Below, in pieces: positions 5,855 to 11,802 of a stretch of 11,802 nt of DNA; position 1 is the stretch's first letter; every line of letters begins with the position of its first letter. The DNA lies in contig JAKLDX010000022.1 in the NCBI GenBank assembly GCA_022703295.1, positions 1 through 11,802 on the forward strand, given 5' to 3'. A program made the position numbers and the translations under genes. The notes under the pieces are model-generated. The model was not told the origin of the DNA, ran no database searches, and worked only from the letters and a program-made list of their open reading frames with translations. Origin of the DNA: Candidatus Omnitrophota bacterium (GTDB lineage: Bacteria > Omnitrophota > Gorgyraeia > 2-01-FULL-45-10).

Positions 5855-6702
5855 AAGAAGCCATATATTACGAGAAGCTTGACAGGAATATCGTAAGATG
5901 CCGGCTATGCCCGTATAATTGCATTATCGCCGACGGGAAGAAGGGCGCGTGCGGGGTCAGGGTAAACAAGGAAGGCATCCTGTACACCGAAGTATACGGC
6001 AAGACAACGGGCATGGCCCTTGACCCGATAGAGAAAAAGCCGCTTTACCACTTTCATACGGGCGAGCATATATTTTCGCTGGGCACAAAAGGGTGCAATT
6101 TCCATTGCAGCTTTTGCCAGAATTGGCACATATCCCAGGAGCTGGATGCCCCCACCCAGGACATAACTTCGGAAGAAGCCGTCAACAAGGCCAAAGAGCT
6201 CAAGTCCTTCGGCATAGCCTATACCTATAACGAGCCGTTCATCTGGTATGAATTCGTTATGGATACGGCAAAGTTCGCCAGAAAAAGCGGGCTTAAGAAT
6301 GTCCTCGTTACTAACGGGTACGTAAATATACCGCCGCTCGAAAAAATGCTCCCGTATATCGATGCCATGAACATAGACCTTAAGTCTTTTGACGAGGATT
6401 TCTATACGAAGATTTGCCACGGCAGTTTAAAGCCCGTGCTGGAGGTGATAAAGAAGAGCGCGGAAAAATGCCACGTTGAGCTTACGAACCTGATAATCCC
6501 TACGCTGAATGACTCTACGGACACTATAGAGAGGATGGTCAATTGGATTTACACGAACCTCGGGCCGGTCGTGCCGCTTCACTTTTCCAGGTATTTTCCC
6601 TGCTACAATATGAGCCTTCCGCCGACGCCGATCGATACGATGAAGAAGGCCGAGACAATAGCCAGAGAGAAGCTGAAATACGTGTACTTAGGTAATGTCT
6701 AG
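5851..6702 (+). CDS. amrS: AmmeMemoRadiSam-system radical SAM enzyme, apparently C-terminally shortened
   Basis: A cytoplasmic radical SAM protein related to pyruvate-formate-lyase activases, of the AmrS family that co-occurs with AMMECR1 and Memo domains; its reaction is not established. 283 aa. The N-terminal cysteines CRLCPYNC (Cys17, Cys20, Cys24) and GACGVR (Cys34) precede GMALDPIEKKPLYHFHTG. The radical SAM cluster motif is CNFHCSFC (Cys82, Cys86, Cys89), with YTYNEP (124-129), a VTNGYV segment and MNIDLKSFDEDFY further on. It ends at KYVYLGNV, the point where I recall family members continuing with a CPxCG zinc-ribbon tail of about 50 residues. No such sequence follows in any frame, so the tail is missing. 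ATG overlaps the nrdR stop (ATGA), with AGAGG at 5838-5842 as SD. No AMMECR1 or Memo gene is present here. Confidence 0.87.
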   Translation: MKEAIYYEKLDRNIVRCRLCPYNCIIADGKKGACGVRVNKEGILYTEVYGKTTGMALDPIEKKPLYHFHTGEHIFSLGTKGCNFHCSFCQNWHISQELDAPTQDITSEEAVNKAKELKSFGIAYTYNEPFIWYEFVMDTAKFARKSGLKNVLVTNGYVNIPPLEKMLPYIDAMNIDLKSFDEDFYTKICHGSLKPVLEVIKKSAEKCHVELTNLIIPTLNDSTDTIERMVNWIYTNLGPVVPLHFSRYFPCYNMSLPPTPIDTMKKAETIAREKLKYVYLGNV

Positions 6703-7443
6703 CTATTTATAATACTTTTCGTAATCACTCAGATCTATCTTCGGAGTAGTCCCCGACTCCAGTTTTTTCAGCCAGTTATCCAGGAGGGCTTCTTTCTTTT
6801 TATCCAGGACCTTTTTGGAATATTCGTCCTTTTCTTTCTTGAATTTTTCCTCGTCTATTTTTTGTGTCTGGTCAGGGGCGTTCTCTTTCCTGTAGCTGTC
6901 CGACACTTCCTCGTCCGTGACCTTAACGTCCTTTATCATGGAATCATTGAGTTTTTTGATCGCCAGGTTCTCCCGCACAGTCTCCTCGAATCCCCTGGGG
7001 TCTAGGTTAAAGTTATAGCTCAATATGTAACCGTACAGCCTGCCGTCAAACTGGCCGTTCCTTAAAAATATGGGATGCGAGCGTATGAAACTTACGACCT
7101 CGGCGTCCGAGACCTTTATCTTATTCTTCTTTACTTCGCCGAGCAGTATCAGTCTGTCCCAGGCGGCCCTCCCCATCAGGGCTTTATTCCGCAACAAGGA
7201 TTCCAGCATATCCTGCCGGCTGAAGAAGCTTAATATGATCTGGCATCTCACGGACGATATGCTTTGCGCGTAATCGTCGAACGACACCTTCTTGCCGTTT
7301 ATGAGGCCTACATAGGTCGGGCCTTTATCTTTTGAACGTCCGATGCTGCCGGTTCCCCACAGAACGAAAGCAGGCAATATAAGGATAAGCAGTCCCCACA
7401 ATACCATCTTTGCAACATTCTTATTCCTGAAAAATTTTAGCAT
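6703..7443 (-). CDS. Membrane-anchored SurA/PpiD N-terminal-domain protein (periplasmic chaperone-like, no parvulin domain)
   Basis: 246 aa. The start MLKFFRNKNVAKMVLWGLLI leads into one transmembrane helix (residues about 12-30), as in PpiD and other SurA_N_3 proteins, with the rest outside the cytoplasmic membrane. VGLINGKKVSFDDYAQ (45-60) and the helical region to about 185 (VSDAEVVSFIRSHPIFLRNGQFD; RGFEETVRENL; VTDEEVSDSY) match the SurA/PpiD N-terminal chaperone fold. The parvulin prolyl isomerase domain that would follow is absent. A charged Lys/Glu-rich helix (195-230) and the end DLSDYEKYY come instead. The likely role is holdase-type folding help for exported proteins, inferred from the fold. 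The start is supported by GAGGAG (7455-7450) 6 nt upstream of the ATG and by a good promoter. Its stop abuts the amrS stop exactly (TAGCTA, 6700-6705). Confidence 0.8.
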   Translation of the reverse strand: MLKFFRNKNVAKMVLWGLLILILPAFVLWGTGSIGRSKDKGPTYVGLINGKKVSFDDYAQSISSVRCQIILSFFSRQDMLESLLRNKALMGRAAWDRLILLGEVKKNKIKVSDAEVVSFIRSHPIFLRNGQFDGRLYGYILSYNFNLDPRGFEETVRENLAIKKLNDSMIKDVKVTDEEVSDSYRKENAPDQTQKIDEEKFKKEKDEYSKKVLDKKKEALLDNWLKKLESGTTPKIDLSDYEKYYK

Positions 7444-7470
7444 ACGTTGCTCCTCTTTTTAGGTTATTAG

Positions 7471-7499
7471 ATTATATTTTATAAGGTAGTTTTATTCAA
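7471..7499 (-). promoter_or_regulatory. Sigma-70-type promoter for the SurA-domain gene
   Basis: On the minus strand, TTGAAT (7499-7494) is followed by a 17-bp spacer and a perfect TATAAT (7476-7471). The expected start of transcription near 7464 gives a leader of about 20 nt that includes the GAGGAG SD of the gene starting at 7443. Confidence 0.75.
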
Positions 7500-7512
7500 G
7501 GGAAAAGAAAGA

Positions 7513-7579
7513 TAAAATTTTAACGCGTCTCCCTCACCACGTCGCCACATCACATTTCGGCAAGACGCGAAAAATTTTA
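7513..7579. repeat. Long imperfect inverted repeat (two arms of 16-18 bp, 32-nt loop)
   Basis: The left arm is TAAAATTTT (7513-7521), AA, CGCGTCT (7524-7530). The right arm is AGACGCG (7563-7569), A, AAAATTTTA (7571-7579). All 16 paired positions match, with only a 2-versus-1 base bulge. It lies between the two divergent promoters, outside both transcripts. The 32-nt loop is long for a terminator. A protein-binding site, a cruciform or the remnant of a small inverted-repeat element are possible. Confidence 0.7.
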
Positions 7580-7611
7580 AAAAGAAGAGCGGATCAAAAA
7601 GACCGATGAAT

Positions 7612-7621
7612 TCCCGCGGGA
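7612..7621. promoter_or_regulatory. Palindrome TCCCGCGGGA next to the hyf -35 box (candidate operator)
   Basis: A perfect 10-bp palindrome ends one base before the TTGACA of the plus-strand promoter. With one mismatched pair it extends to AAT and TTT on its flanks. The position suits an activator or repressor touching RNA polymerase at -35. Function is inferred from position only. Confidence 0.45.
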
Positions 7622-7622
7622 T

Positions 7623-7651
7623 TTGACAGAAGGTTCGTTTTGTACTATAAT
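7623..7651 (+). promoter_or_regulatory. Consensus sigma-70-type promoter of the hyf operon
   Basis: TTGACA (7623-7628), a 17-bp spacer and TATAAT (7646-7651) match the housekeeping consensus at all 12 positions with ideal spacing. Transcription would begin near 7658, giving a leader of about 120 nt before hyfB. Such a strong promoter suggests high or tightly repressed expression of the hydrogenase operon. Confidence 0.85.
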
Positions 7652-7694
7652 AAATAACAACTTTGAGGAGGCGTAGCTAAGATAGAGAGACCCA

Positions 7695-7730
7695 CCTGTC
7701 AGGCCATGAATACCTCACCCCTGTCAGGCC
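7695..7730 (+). repeat. Duplicated 11-mer CCTGTCAGGCC in the hyf leader
   Basis: Two exact copies lie at 7695-7705 and 7720-7730, 25 bp start to start. The core CCTGTCAGG is a near palindrome (CCTG-T-CAGG), so the two copies could also pair with each other around a T-T mismatch in the RNA. Candidate operator pair or RNA hairpin; no known family recognised. Confidence 0.55.
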
Positions 7731-7778
7731 CACAATACAAGAGCCCTCATATCACCTAGCAAAACCGCGAACAGGTAA

Positions 7779-9617
7779 ATGTTATACTTTAACATTATCA
7801 GATCATTTTCCCTTGACCCGCTGTCAGTGTTTTTTCTCGCTGTGATAGCATTGGTATGCCTGCCGTCGGCGATATACTCCACAAGTTACTTAAAAGGCCA
7901 CTATTCCGCGAAGAAGATAATCCTGGGATGGATCGGCCTTTCAGCGTTCGTATTTTCGATGATGCTTGTGGTGACAGCGAATAACGCGTTTTGCTTTATA
8001 ATCGTCTGGGAGCTCATGTCGCTTGTATCTTATTTCCTGGTGATATTCGACTCTGAGCACGAAAAGTCCGTCCAGGCCGGGATAATATATATAGTGATGA
8101 CCCATATCGGCACCGCCTTCATAATCGGCGCCATCCTCGTAATGTATAAATACGCGCTATCTTTTGACTTCGCCGCATTAAAACAGGCCTGCGCCCTGAT
8201 GCCTCCCCGCATAAAGGACCTTACCTTTATATTATTATTGATAGGGTTCGGCACAAAGGCCGGAATAGTGCCGCTGCACATATGGCTTCCTTACGCGCAT
8301 CCCCAGGCGCCGAGCCACATCTCGAGCCTCATGTCCGGAGTGATGATAAAGACCGCCATATACGGGATAATAAGGTTCGCGATAATGATTTTAGGGATAA
8401 ATTCGGCATGGTGGGGATCAGTTATCCTGGTAATAGCCGCGATCTCATGCCTGGTCGGCGTTATATACGCCCTCATGGAACATGATATAAAAAAGCTCCT
8501 TGCCTACCACAGCGTAGAAAATATAGGCATTATCCTGCTTGGCGTCGGGGCGTCGATGTTATTCGTAAAGCTTAATTTGCCGGTTTTAGCCGTATTTGCC
8601 ATGGTGGCAGGCCTGTACCATCTTGTAAATCACGCGATCTTTAAGGGGCTTTTGTTCCTGTGCGCGGGCAGTGTATATAAGGCTACCGGTAAGCGCGACA
8701 TAGAAAAGTTCGGAGGGCTTATCAAGACGATGCCGTGGACGGCAGGCGCTTTTCTTATAGGGTCCATGGCCATTTCGGCGCTTCCCCCGCTGAACGGATT
8801 TGTAAGCGAGTGGCTGACTCTTCAGGCCTTCTTTTTAGGCATGTTGAGCTCTCCCGTAGGCATCAAAATATTCATGGGTATCCTTGCCGCTATCCTGGCA
8901 TTGACAGGCGGCCTTGCCGCCGCGTGTTTCGTGAAGGCATTCGGCATAACGTTCCTGGCCATGCCGCGCTCTAAATATGCTGCCGACGCCAAAGAGGTGC
9001 CTTTTTCAATGAAGTTCGCCATGGTGTTTTTATCTATCCTTACGGTGGTCTTCGGGCTGGGCTCATCCGTAATAATTAAATTACTTACAAGGGTATCGGC
9101 GGACGTCTTTGCCATAGACGCGAAAGCCATGAATTTTACCCTGAATAATTTTGTCCTATGCCCGAAACAGGCCGGCGGCATATACCTGTCCACCCCCATA
9201 ATTGCGCTCGCACTATTTTTATTCATGGGCGTGACCATCCTGGCCCTTTATCTGATTTTGGGAAAGGCAAAACGACGGACAGGCAGGACGTGGGACTGCG
9301 GTTATTATAAACTGGACTCAAGGACCGAATATACGGCGACGGCATTTTCAAAGCCTTTCAGGATCGCGTTTGACTTCTTTCTTTTACCGTACCGCAAAAC
9401 AGAAAAGATACGGGAGTCATTTTATCACATAAAATCTTTTAAATATGAAACGCACACGACTTCCGTATTTAAGATCTACATATATGAGCCGGTAGTGAAA
9501 TTGATATTGAGAACGGCGACTGCCCTGAAGAAGATGCAGCCGGGCAGCATACATCTTTACATAGCCTATATTTTTATAACGATACTTGCGCTCATAATAT
9601 TTATGAACAAATTTTAG
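7779..9617 (+). CDS. hyfB: Hydrogenase-4/formate hydrogenlyase membrane subunit HyfB/HycC (NuoN/L/M-like antiporter subunit), short N-terminus
   Basis: An ion-translocating membrane subunit of a group 4 [NiFe]-hydrogenase-type complex, homologous to the antiporter subunits of complex I; 612 aa, nearly all transmembrane helices. Key residues are visible: Glu78 in IIVWELMSLVSYFLV, Lys160 in GFGTKAGIVPLHIWL, PSHISSLMSGVMIK (Lys191), HDIKKLLAYHSVEN (Lys238/Lys239), LYHLVNHAIFKGLLF (His281, His285) and PPLNGFVSEW. After the helices comes the HyfB-type tail GRTWDCGYYKLD, EYTATAFSKP and a last helix. Compared with E. coli HyfB (672 aa) the protein starts just before the DPLSVFFL helix, so about 60-70 residues (the first one or two helices) are missing. 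An in-frame TAA immediately precedes the ATG, so no longer start exists. The SD is weak (ACAGG, 7771-7775). Confidence 0.9.
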   Translation: MLYFNIIRSFSLDPLSVFFLAVIALVCLPSAIYSTSYLKGHYSAKKIILGWIGLSAFVFSMMLVVTANNAFCFIIVWELMSLVSYFLVIFDSEHEKSVQAGIIYIVMTHIGTAFIIGAILVMYKYALSFDFAALKQACALMPPRIKDLTFILLLIGFGTKAGIVPLHIWLPYAHPQAPSHISSLMSGVMIKTAIYGIIRFAIMILGINSAWWGSVILVIAAISCLVGVIYALMEHDIKKLLAYHSVENIGIILLGVGASMLFVKLNLPVLAVFAMVAGLYHLVNHAIFKGLLFLCAGSVYKATGKRDIEKFGGLIKTMPWTAGAFLIGSMAISALPPLNGFVSEWLTLQAFFLGMLSSPVGIKIFMGILAAILALTGGLAAACFVKAFGITFLAMPRSKYAADAKEVPFSMKFAMVFLSILTVVFGLGSSVIIKLLTRVSADVFAIDAKAMNFTLNNFVLCPKQAGGIYLSTPIIALALFLFMGVTILALYLILGKAKRRTGRTWDCGYYKLDSRTEYTATAFSKPFRIAFDFFLLPYRKTEKIRESFYHIKSFKYETHTTSVFKIYIYEPVVKLILRTATALKKMQPGSIHLYIAYIFITILALIIFMNKF

Positions 9618-9625
9618 GGGATAGC

Positions 9626-10510
9626 ATGAACACTTTGATTGTATTACTACAGATCGCGGCAGCCGTCATATTGGCCCCTCTGGTAAGCGGGCTTATCAGA
9701 AAGATAAAAAATAATCTCAGGATGAGGAAGGGCGCCTCCGTCTTCCAGCCGTATTATAATCTGGCGAAACTATTCAGAAAAGACGAGGTCATCTCGGAAA
9801 ACACATCCTGGATATTTGCCGCAGCGCCTTATGTTGTACTTGCTTCCGTGCTTGTGGCCTTTCTGCCGTTGTCTTTTATGGGACAGGCGAGCTTCCTTAA
9901 TTACACAGGCGATATCCTGCTTGTCGTATTCATGCTCTCGCTGGGCAGATTTTTCCTGAGCCTGGCAGGGCTGGACGCGGGCAGCGCTTTCGGCGGGATG
10001 GGTTCTTCAAGAGAGATGTTTATCTCAAGCCTGGTCGAGCCCGTCATGATCTTATCGCTATTTGTAGTCGGCGCAAATTCAGGCTCTACGAATCCCGCAT
10101 GCATTGCGGCGTGCCCAGCGGTCAGGGTCTCCGGCCTGATTGCGGCCTTTGCTTTTTTCATGGCCATGATAGCCGAAACCTCCAGGATACCGATCGACAA
10201 TCAGGAGACGCATCTTGAGCTTACCATGGTGCACGAAGCCATGACGCTCGAATATTCCGGCCGCCGGCTGGCAATAATAGAACTCGCCGCCCACGCGAAA
10301 CAGATATTATTTTTTACGATACTTGCGAACGTCATCGTTCCATTTGGAGGAATTATCACATACCCTCTGAAGATAATAGCGATATCCGCGATCATAGGAA
10401 CGCTCGAAGTGTCACTGGCAAAGATGCGCCTCTTCAGGGTAGTGGACTTCATGACATTTTCATTCGCTTTATCCATAATGGCCATGGTGGCCTGGGCGGT
10501 GGGATTATGA
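9626..10510 (+). CDS. hyfC: Hydrogenase-4 membrane subunit HyfC/HycD (NuoH-like)
   Basis: The complex I NuoH/ND1 homologue that joins the hydrogenase module to the ion-pumping membrane arm; 294 aa with about eight helices. Characteristic segments are GASVFQPYYNLAKLFRKDEV (residues 36-55), GGMGSSREMF (123-132), and the long conserved loop AETSRIPIDNQETHLEL to TMVHEAMTLEYSGR (183-213). That loop carries the acidic residues typical of HyfC/HycD at the quinone-like chamber. In these hydrogenases it contacts the catalytic subunits rather than a quinone. The SD AGGGGA (9616-9621) precedes the ATG by 4 nt and overlaps the hyfB stop. The length agrees with E. coli HycD/HyfC (just over 300 aa). It lies in the usual B-C order. 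Confidence 0.95.
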   Translation: MNTLIVLLQIAAAVILAPLVSGLIRKIKNNLRMRKGASVFQPYYNLAKLFRKDEVISENTSWIFAAAPYVVLASVLVAFLPLSFMGQASFLNYTGDILLVVFMLSLGRFFLSLAGLDAGSAFGGMGSSREMFISSLVEPVMILSLFVVGANSGSTNPACIAACPAVRVSGLIAAFAFFMAMIAETSRIPIDNQETHLELTMVHEAMTLEYSGRRLAIIELAAHAKQILFFTILANVIVPFGGIITYPLKIIAISAIIGTLEVSLAKMRLFRVVDFMTFSFALSIMAMVAWAVGL

Positions 10511-11145
10511 GCATGGGCATATTTCTTTCAGCGGTTCTTCTCATGGCGTTCTCCATGGTGACATCCAAAAGGCTGAATGCCCTGATACGCGCCTTTTCGG
10601 CGCAATCGTTCTTCCTGTTTCTCATAACAGTGTTTTTTGCCGTCAGGGAAAAGAGCCTGGAACTATGCGTCGTGGCTGTTTTATTGTTTGCCATAAAAGT
10701 CATAACCATACCGCATCTTCTTTTCAGGATAGTGAAAAAGATAAAAACGGATGAAGGCGCCGGGCTAATCGTGAACCCGACACTGTCGCTTTTTATAGCG
10801 ATGTTTTTGGCGTACCTAGCGTATCTTTTTACCGGAAGGCTTTTACCCCTGCAGGACAGGATGCAGGAGGCCGCATTCGTCATCGCGCTGGCAGTCACAT
10901 TGATAGGCTTATTTTTAATGGTATTCAGGATGAAGGCGATCGCGCAGATAATAGGCCTCCTGGTCATGGAGAACGGCCTGTTTTTAATAGCCAGCGCCGT
11001 GTCCGGCGGCATGCCGTTCTTTGTTGAGATAGCGATATTCTTCGATATATTCGTCTGCGTCATAATTCTTGGAATGTTCGTTTACAAAATCAATAAAGTG
11101 TTTACGCATATCGATGTCAATAAATTGCGGGAATTAAGGGGATAG
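10507..11145 (+). CDS. hyfE: Hydrogenase-4 membrane subunit HyfE (NuoK-like)
   Basis: A small integral membrane protein, 212 aa, with about seven helices. It is homologous to the E. coli HyfE component, whose C-terminal part resembles complex I NuoK. The pattern matches the family: an N-terminal SKRLNALIRAFSAQSFFL segment, charged FAIKVITIPHLLFRIVKKIK between helices (Lys64 and Lys78-80 region), and IIGLLVMENGLFLIA with the NuoK-type buried Glu at about residue 155. The end FVEIAIFFDIFVCVIILGMFVYKI is followed by a short charged tail. The ATG overlaps the hyfC stop (ATGA). A second ATG two codons later is also possible. HyfD, present between C and E in E. coli, is absent, as in shorter hyf operons. 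Confidence 0.9.
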   Translation: MSMGIFLSAVLLMAFSMVTSKRLNALIRAFSAQSFFLFLITVFFAVREKSLELCVVAVLLFAIKVITIPHLLFRIVKKIKTDEGAGLIVNPTLSLFIAMFLAYLAYLFTGRLLPLQDRMQEAAFVIALAVTLIGLFLMVFRMKAIAQIIGLLVMENGLFLIASAVSGGMPFFVEIAIFFDIFVCVIILGMFVYKINKVFTHIDVNKLRELRG

Positions 11146-11148
11146 TTC

Positions 11149-11802
11149 ATGGAAATATTCTTCATGTTGGGCATTGTCGTAGCCATGGCCCTTGCCGCGC
11201 TCGTTACGGATGACGCGAAGCGGCTCGGCACAATTAACTCTTTTGCCCACATAGTCATCTCCGGCCTCGCCGTAAAGGTTGTATATCACGTTATCTGTAT
11301 CGGGGAAGGGGTGCATATAGGAAAGATATTTTATATTGACGGCCTGAGCGCCTTCTTTATATTCGCGATATCGATACTTAATGTCGCGTCCTCGCTGTAT
11401 TCCATCGAGTACATACACCGGGAGTTGTCCGAAGGCCTCATATCGGTGAAGAAGATGAAGACATACTACGCTTTGTTCAACCTCTTTGCGCTGTCGATGT
11501 TCCTTGTCGTCATGTTCAATAATATGGGGCTTGTATGGGTCGCGATCGAGATGACCACGCTTGCCTCGGCTTTTCTGGTGGGTTTTCATAACGATAAAGC
11601 CTCCATCGAGGCCGCATGGAAATACATAATAATATGTTCGGTCGGGATCGTGCTCGCGCTTTTCGGGACAATACTTTTTTATTATGCCGCCGCTTTTCAG
11701 GGATGCGCGCGGACACTGAATTGGACGGACATGGTAAAGGTAGCGTCAAAACTTAACCCGCAGATAGTTAAGACGGCATTTTTATTTATACTGGTAGGCT
11801 AC
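11149..11802 (+). CDS. hyfF: Hydrogenase-4 membrane subunit HyfF (NuoN/L/M-like antiporter subunit), 3'-partial
   Basis: The frame is open from the ATG at 11149 to the window edge (218 codons), so only the N-terminal part is seen. It starts MEIFFMLGIVVAMALAAL and continues with FYIDGLSAFFIFAISIL (residues 61-77), VWVAIEMTTLASAFLVGF with the ion-channel Glu134, and then ASIEAAWKYIIICSVGIVLA. LNWTDMVKVASKLNP precedes FLFILVGY at the very end, just where the family continues with GTKVGLAPMH. These segments are typical for HyfF. It is the second antiporter-like subunit of the complex, beside HyfB. The SD AAGGGGA (11136-11142) is 6 nt from the ATG, and only 3 bases separate it from hyfE. Catalytic hydrogenase genes (hyfG, hyfI) would be expected beyond the window. 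Confidence 0.95.
   Translation, partial: MEIFFMLGIVVAMALAALVTDDAKRLGTINSFAHIVISGLAVKVVYHVICIGEGVHIGKIFYIDGLSAFFIFAISILNVASSLYSIEYIHRELSEGLISVKKMKTYYALFNLFALSMFLVVMFNNMGLVWVAIEMTTLASAFLVGFHNDKASIEAAWKYIIICSVGIVLALFGTILFYYAAAFQGCARTLNWTDMVKVASKLNPQIVKTAFLFILVGY

Larger units (their letters stand above)
7444..7778. other. Divergent intergenic regulatory region between the SurA-domain gene and the hyf operon
   Basis: 335 bp without a convincing gene. In plus-strand order it holds the SD and promoter of the minus-strand gene (7450-7499), a 67-bp inverted repeat (7513-7579), a 10-bp palindrome (7612-7621), a consensus sigma-70-type promoter (7623-7651), an orphan SD GAGGAGG (7665-7671) with no start codon at a workable distance, a duplicated 11-mer (7695-7730), and a weak SD ACAGG before hyfB. 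A 17-codon frame (7706-7759, ATG to TAG) lies in the leader but has no proper SD, so I do not call it a gene. Confidence 0.7.

Noticed and set aside
7667..7745. tRNA-like start GGAGGCGTAGCTAAG in the hyf leader
   Set aside because: The first bases resemble a tRNA acceptor and D-arm start, but no T-arm (GTTCRA), no closing acceptor strand and no 5-7-5 anticodon arm can be found.

Overview
The window is about 11.8 kb of compact bacterial DNA. Genes overlap or sit a few bases apart, AGG (Arg) and ATA (Ile) codons are common, and most starts have a Shine-Dalgarno (SD) motif. Gene content, gene order and an energy-converting hydrogenase module suggest an uncultivated anaerobic fermenter of the Omnitrophota or a similar lineage. 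That placement is an inference from overall feel; no taxonomic marker is present.

Layout. (1) Bases 1-3650, plus strand, a tightly coupled housekeeping operon: an odd chimeric frame (HydF C-terminal piece joined to the C-terminal part of the threonylcarbamoyl-AMP synthase Sua5/YrdC), a low-molecular-weight phosphatase of the YwlE type, ribose-5-phosphate isomerase B (rpiB), serine hydroxymethyltransferase (glyA), a dCMP deaminase-family protein, and an exported TPR protein. The order sua5-ywlE-rpiB-glyA resembles the Bacillus subtilis ywlC-ywlE-ywlF-glyA neighbourhood. (2) Bases 3651-3791, a repeat-rich spacer. (3) Bases 3792-6702, plus strand: an HMGL-like (DRE-TIM) aldolase, a KDPG/KHG aldolase, the ribonucleotide-reductase repressor NrdR, and an AmmeMemoRadiSam-type radical SAM enzyme that looks C-terminally shortened. 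(4) Bases 6703-7443, minus strand: a membrane-anchored SurA/PpiD N-terminal-domain protein whose stop codon abuts the previous gene's stop codon with no gap. (5) Bases 7444-7778, a divergent regulatory region with a strong promoter on each strand, a long inverted repeat, a 10-bp palindrome beside a consensus -35 box, and a duplicated 11-mer in the plus-strand leader. (6) Bases 7779-11802, plus strand: the membrane module of a hydrogenase-4/formate-hydrogenlyase-type complex, hyfB-hyfC-hyfE-hyfF, the last cut by the window edge.

How they fit together. Regions 1 and 3 carry one-carbon and nucleotide metabolism (glyA, dCMP deaminase, nrdR), pentose phosphate (rpiB) and 2-oxo-acid aldol cleavage. 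Region 6 is the ion-translocating arm of an H2-linked energy-conserving complex. Its catalytic subunits would lie beyond the right edge.

The most notable points are the HydF::Sua5 chimera at the left edge (a real deletion or an assembly join), the probable loss of the zinc-ribbon end of the radical SAM protein, the short N-terminus of HyfB behind an orphan SD, and two degenerate short tandem-repeat tracts that run across stop codons and bracket the aldolase pair. I see no CRISPR array, tRNA, rRNA or recognisable transposon, and no clearly new multi-gene system.
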